From assembly GCA_964486625.1 (NCBI GenBank), contig CAZANW010000057.1, forward strand, positions 1-11,910: 11,910 bases of DNA. The letters run 5' to 3'. This DNA is from JAWCQZ01 sp964486625. GTDB lineage: Archaea > Halobacteriota > Syntropharchaeia > JACQPP01. Positions 11,628-11,910 of this stretch are shown here, one piece after another. The stretch's first letter is position 1, and each line of letters begins with the position of its first letter. Position numbers and translations under genes: made by a program. The notes beneath the pieces were generated by a model that was not told the DNA's origin, did no database searches, and saw nothing but the letters and a program-made list of their open reading frames with translations.

Positions 11628-11910
11628 ATGGGAAACCTCGGAGCCCTCTTGGACCACGCCTCCCGCTGCGCCGAACTTCTGCGGGAATCGGGGTCGGCGA
11701 CCATCGTCGCCCACCATGACGCCGACGGCGTGACGACCGCCGCCATCCTGAAGGCGGCCCTCGACCGCGCCTCCGTCGAGTCGGAGGTCCGCTTCGTCCC
11801 CCAGGCCGACCCCTCCATCCTGAACGGCCCGGACGGCCCCCTCGTCCTCTGGGCAGAACTGGGCAGCACCCTCCTGGAGGAGATGAAGCCCCGGGGATAC
11901 CGCTCCCTCG
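11628..11910 (+). CDS. DHH-family phosphoesterase (RecJ-like), 3' end outside the window
   Basis: The first 94 residues are visible. Motif I reads TIVAHHDADGVTTAAILKAA (25-44), with the HDAD core (30-33) that binds the catalytic metal in DHH phosphoesterases such as RecJ, archaeal GAN/RecJ-like nucleases and Cdc45 relatives. Motif II should follow as an Asp-Leu-Gly-Ser sequence; here VLWAELGST (73-81) has Glu at that place. Substrate (single-stranded DNA, oligonucleotides or other) cannot be told from the N-terminus. The ATG at 11628 follows GGGACGGGG and starts the conserved region at the usual distance. An AT-rich ACTATTCAA at 11590-11598 may be its TATA-like element. Confidence 0.85.
   Translation, partial: MGNLGALLDHASRCAELLRESGSATIVAHHDADGVTTAAILKAALDRASVESEVRFVPQADPSILNGPDGPLVLWAELGSTLLEEMKPRGYRSL

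Overview
The window looks like a piece of an uncultivated, high-GC euryarchaeal chromosome, taken from a draft assembly because there is a 10-N gap at 5327-5336. Archaeal identity rests on a single-domain Taw1 (tRNA-Phe wyosine pathway), a PurP-type IMP-pathway ligase, a tRNA with no encoded CCA, and TATA-like boxes about 25-30 bases upstream of several start codons, as in leaderless archaeal transcription. The proteins are not markedly acidic, so a haloarchaeon is unlikely. I cannot name the lineage.

Layout. Bases 1-1913 (+ strand) hold two unrecognised genes and taw1. Bases 1914-9454 are a defence and toxin-antitoxin island, nearly all on the - strand. In - strand order it contains: a Type IIG restriction-modification enzyme (9454-6483); HicB-HicA plus an 80-residue tail ORF (6302-5636); a truncated tail copy with a small repeat element (5624-5387); the assembly gap; a DprA-like plus phosphoribosyltransferase pair resembling ShosTA (5194-3788); another tail copy (3780-3331); a Phd-like antitoxin (3263-3078) convergent with a + strand RelE/ParE-like toxin; and a toxin-like remnant, DUF2283, HicB, a frameshifted HicA and a tail stub (2778-1927). 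Bases 9684-11910 are housekeeping: msrA and purP (+), a stem-loop terminator, tRNA-Phe(GAA) (-), and the start of a DHH phosphoesterase gene (+).

The most striking pattern is a sequence of about 240 bases encoding the C-terminal tail of the Type IIG enzyme (motifs IRPxSPSNPAD, AHDELVRLVDRM and YGITEEERxIIEG). It recurs five times, always on the - strand. Four copies lie directly after a defence or toxin-antitoxin module: the R-M enzyme, two HicBA modules and the DprA/PRTase pair. In the R-M gene the part between the NPPY motif and the tail drops from about 70-75% GC to about 42-45% GC, and a frameshift sits exactly at its upstream edge. I infer that the tail acts, or acted, as a recombination anchor behind which defence modules and specificity domains are exchanged. 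This is a hypothesis; accumulated debris from successive deletions is the main alternative.

The window also encodes both tRNA-Phe(GAA), with G37, and Taw1, which modifies that base.
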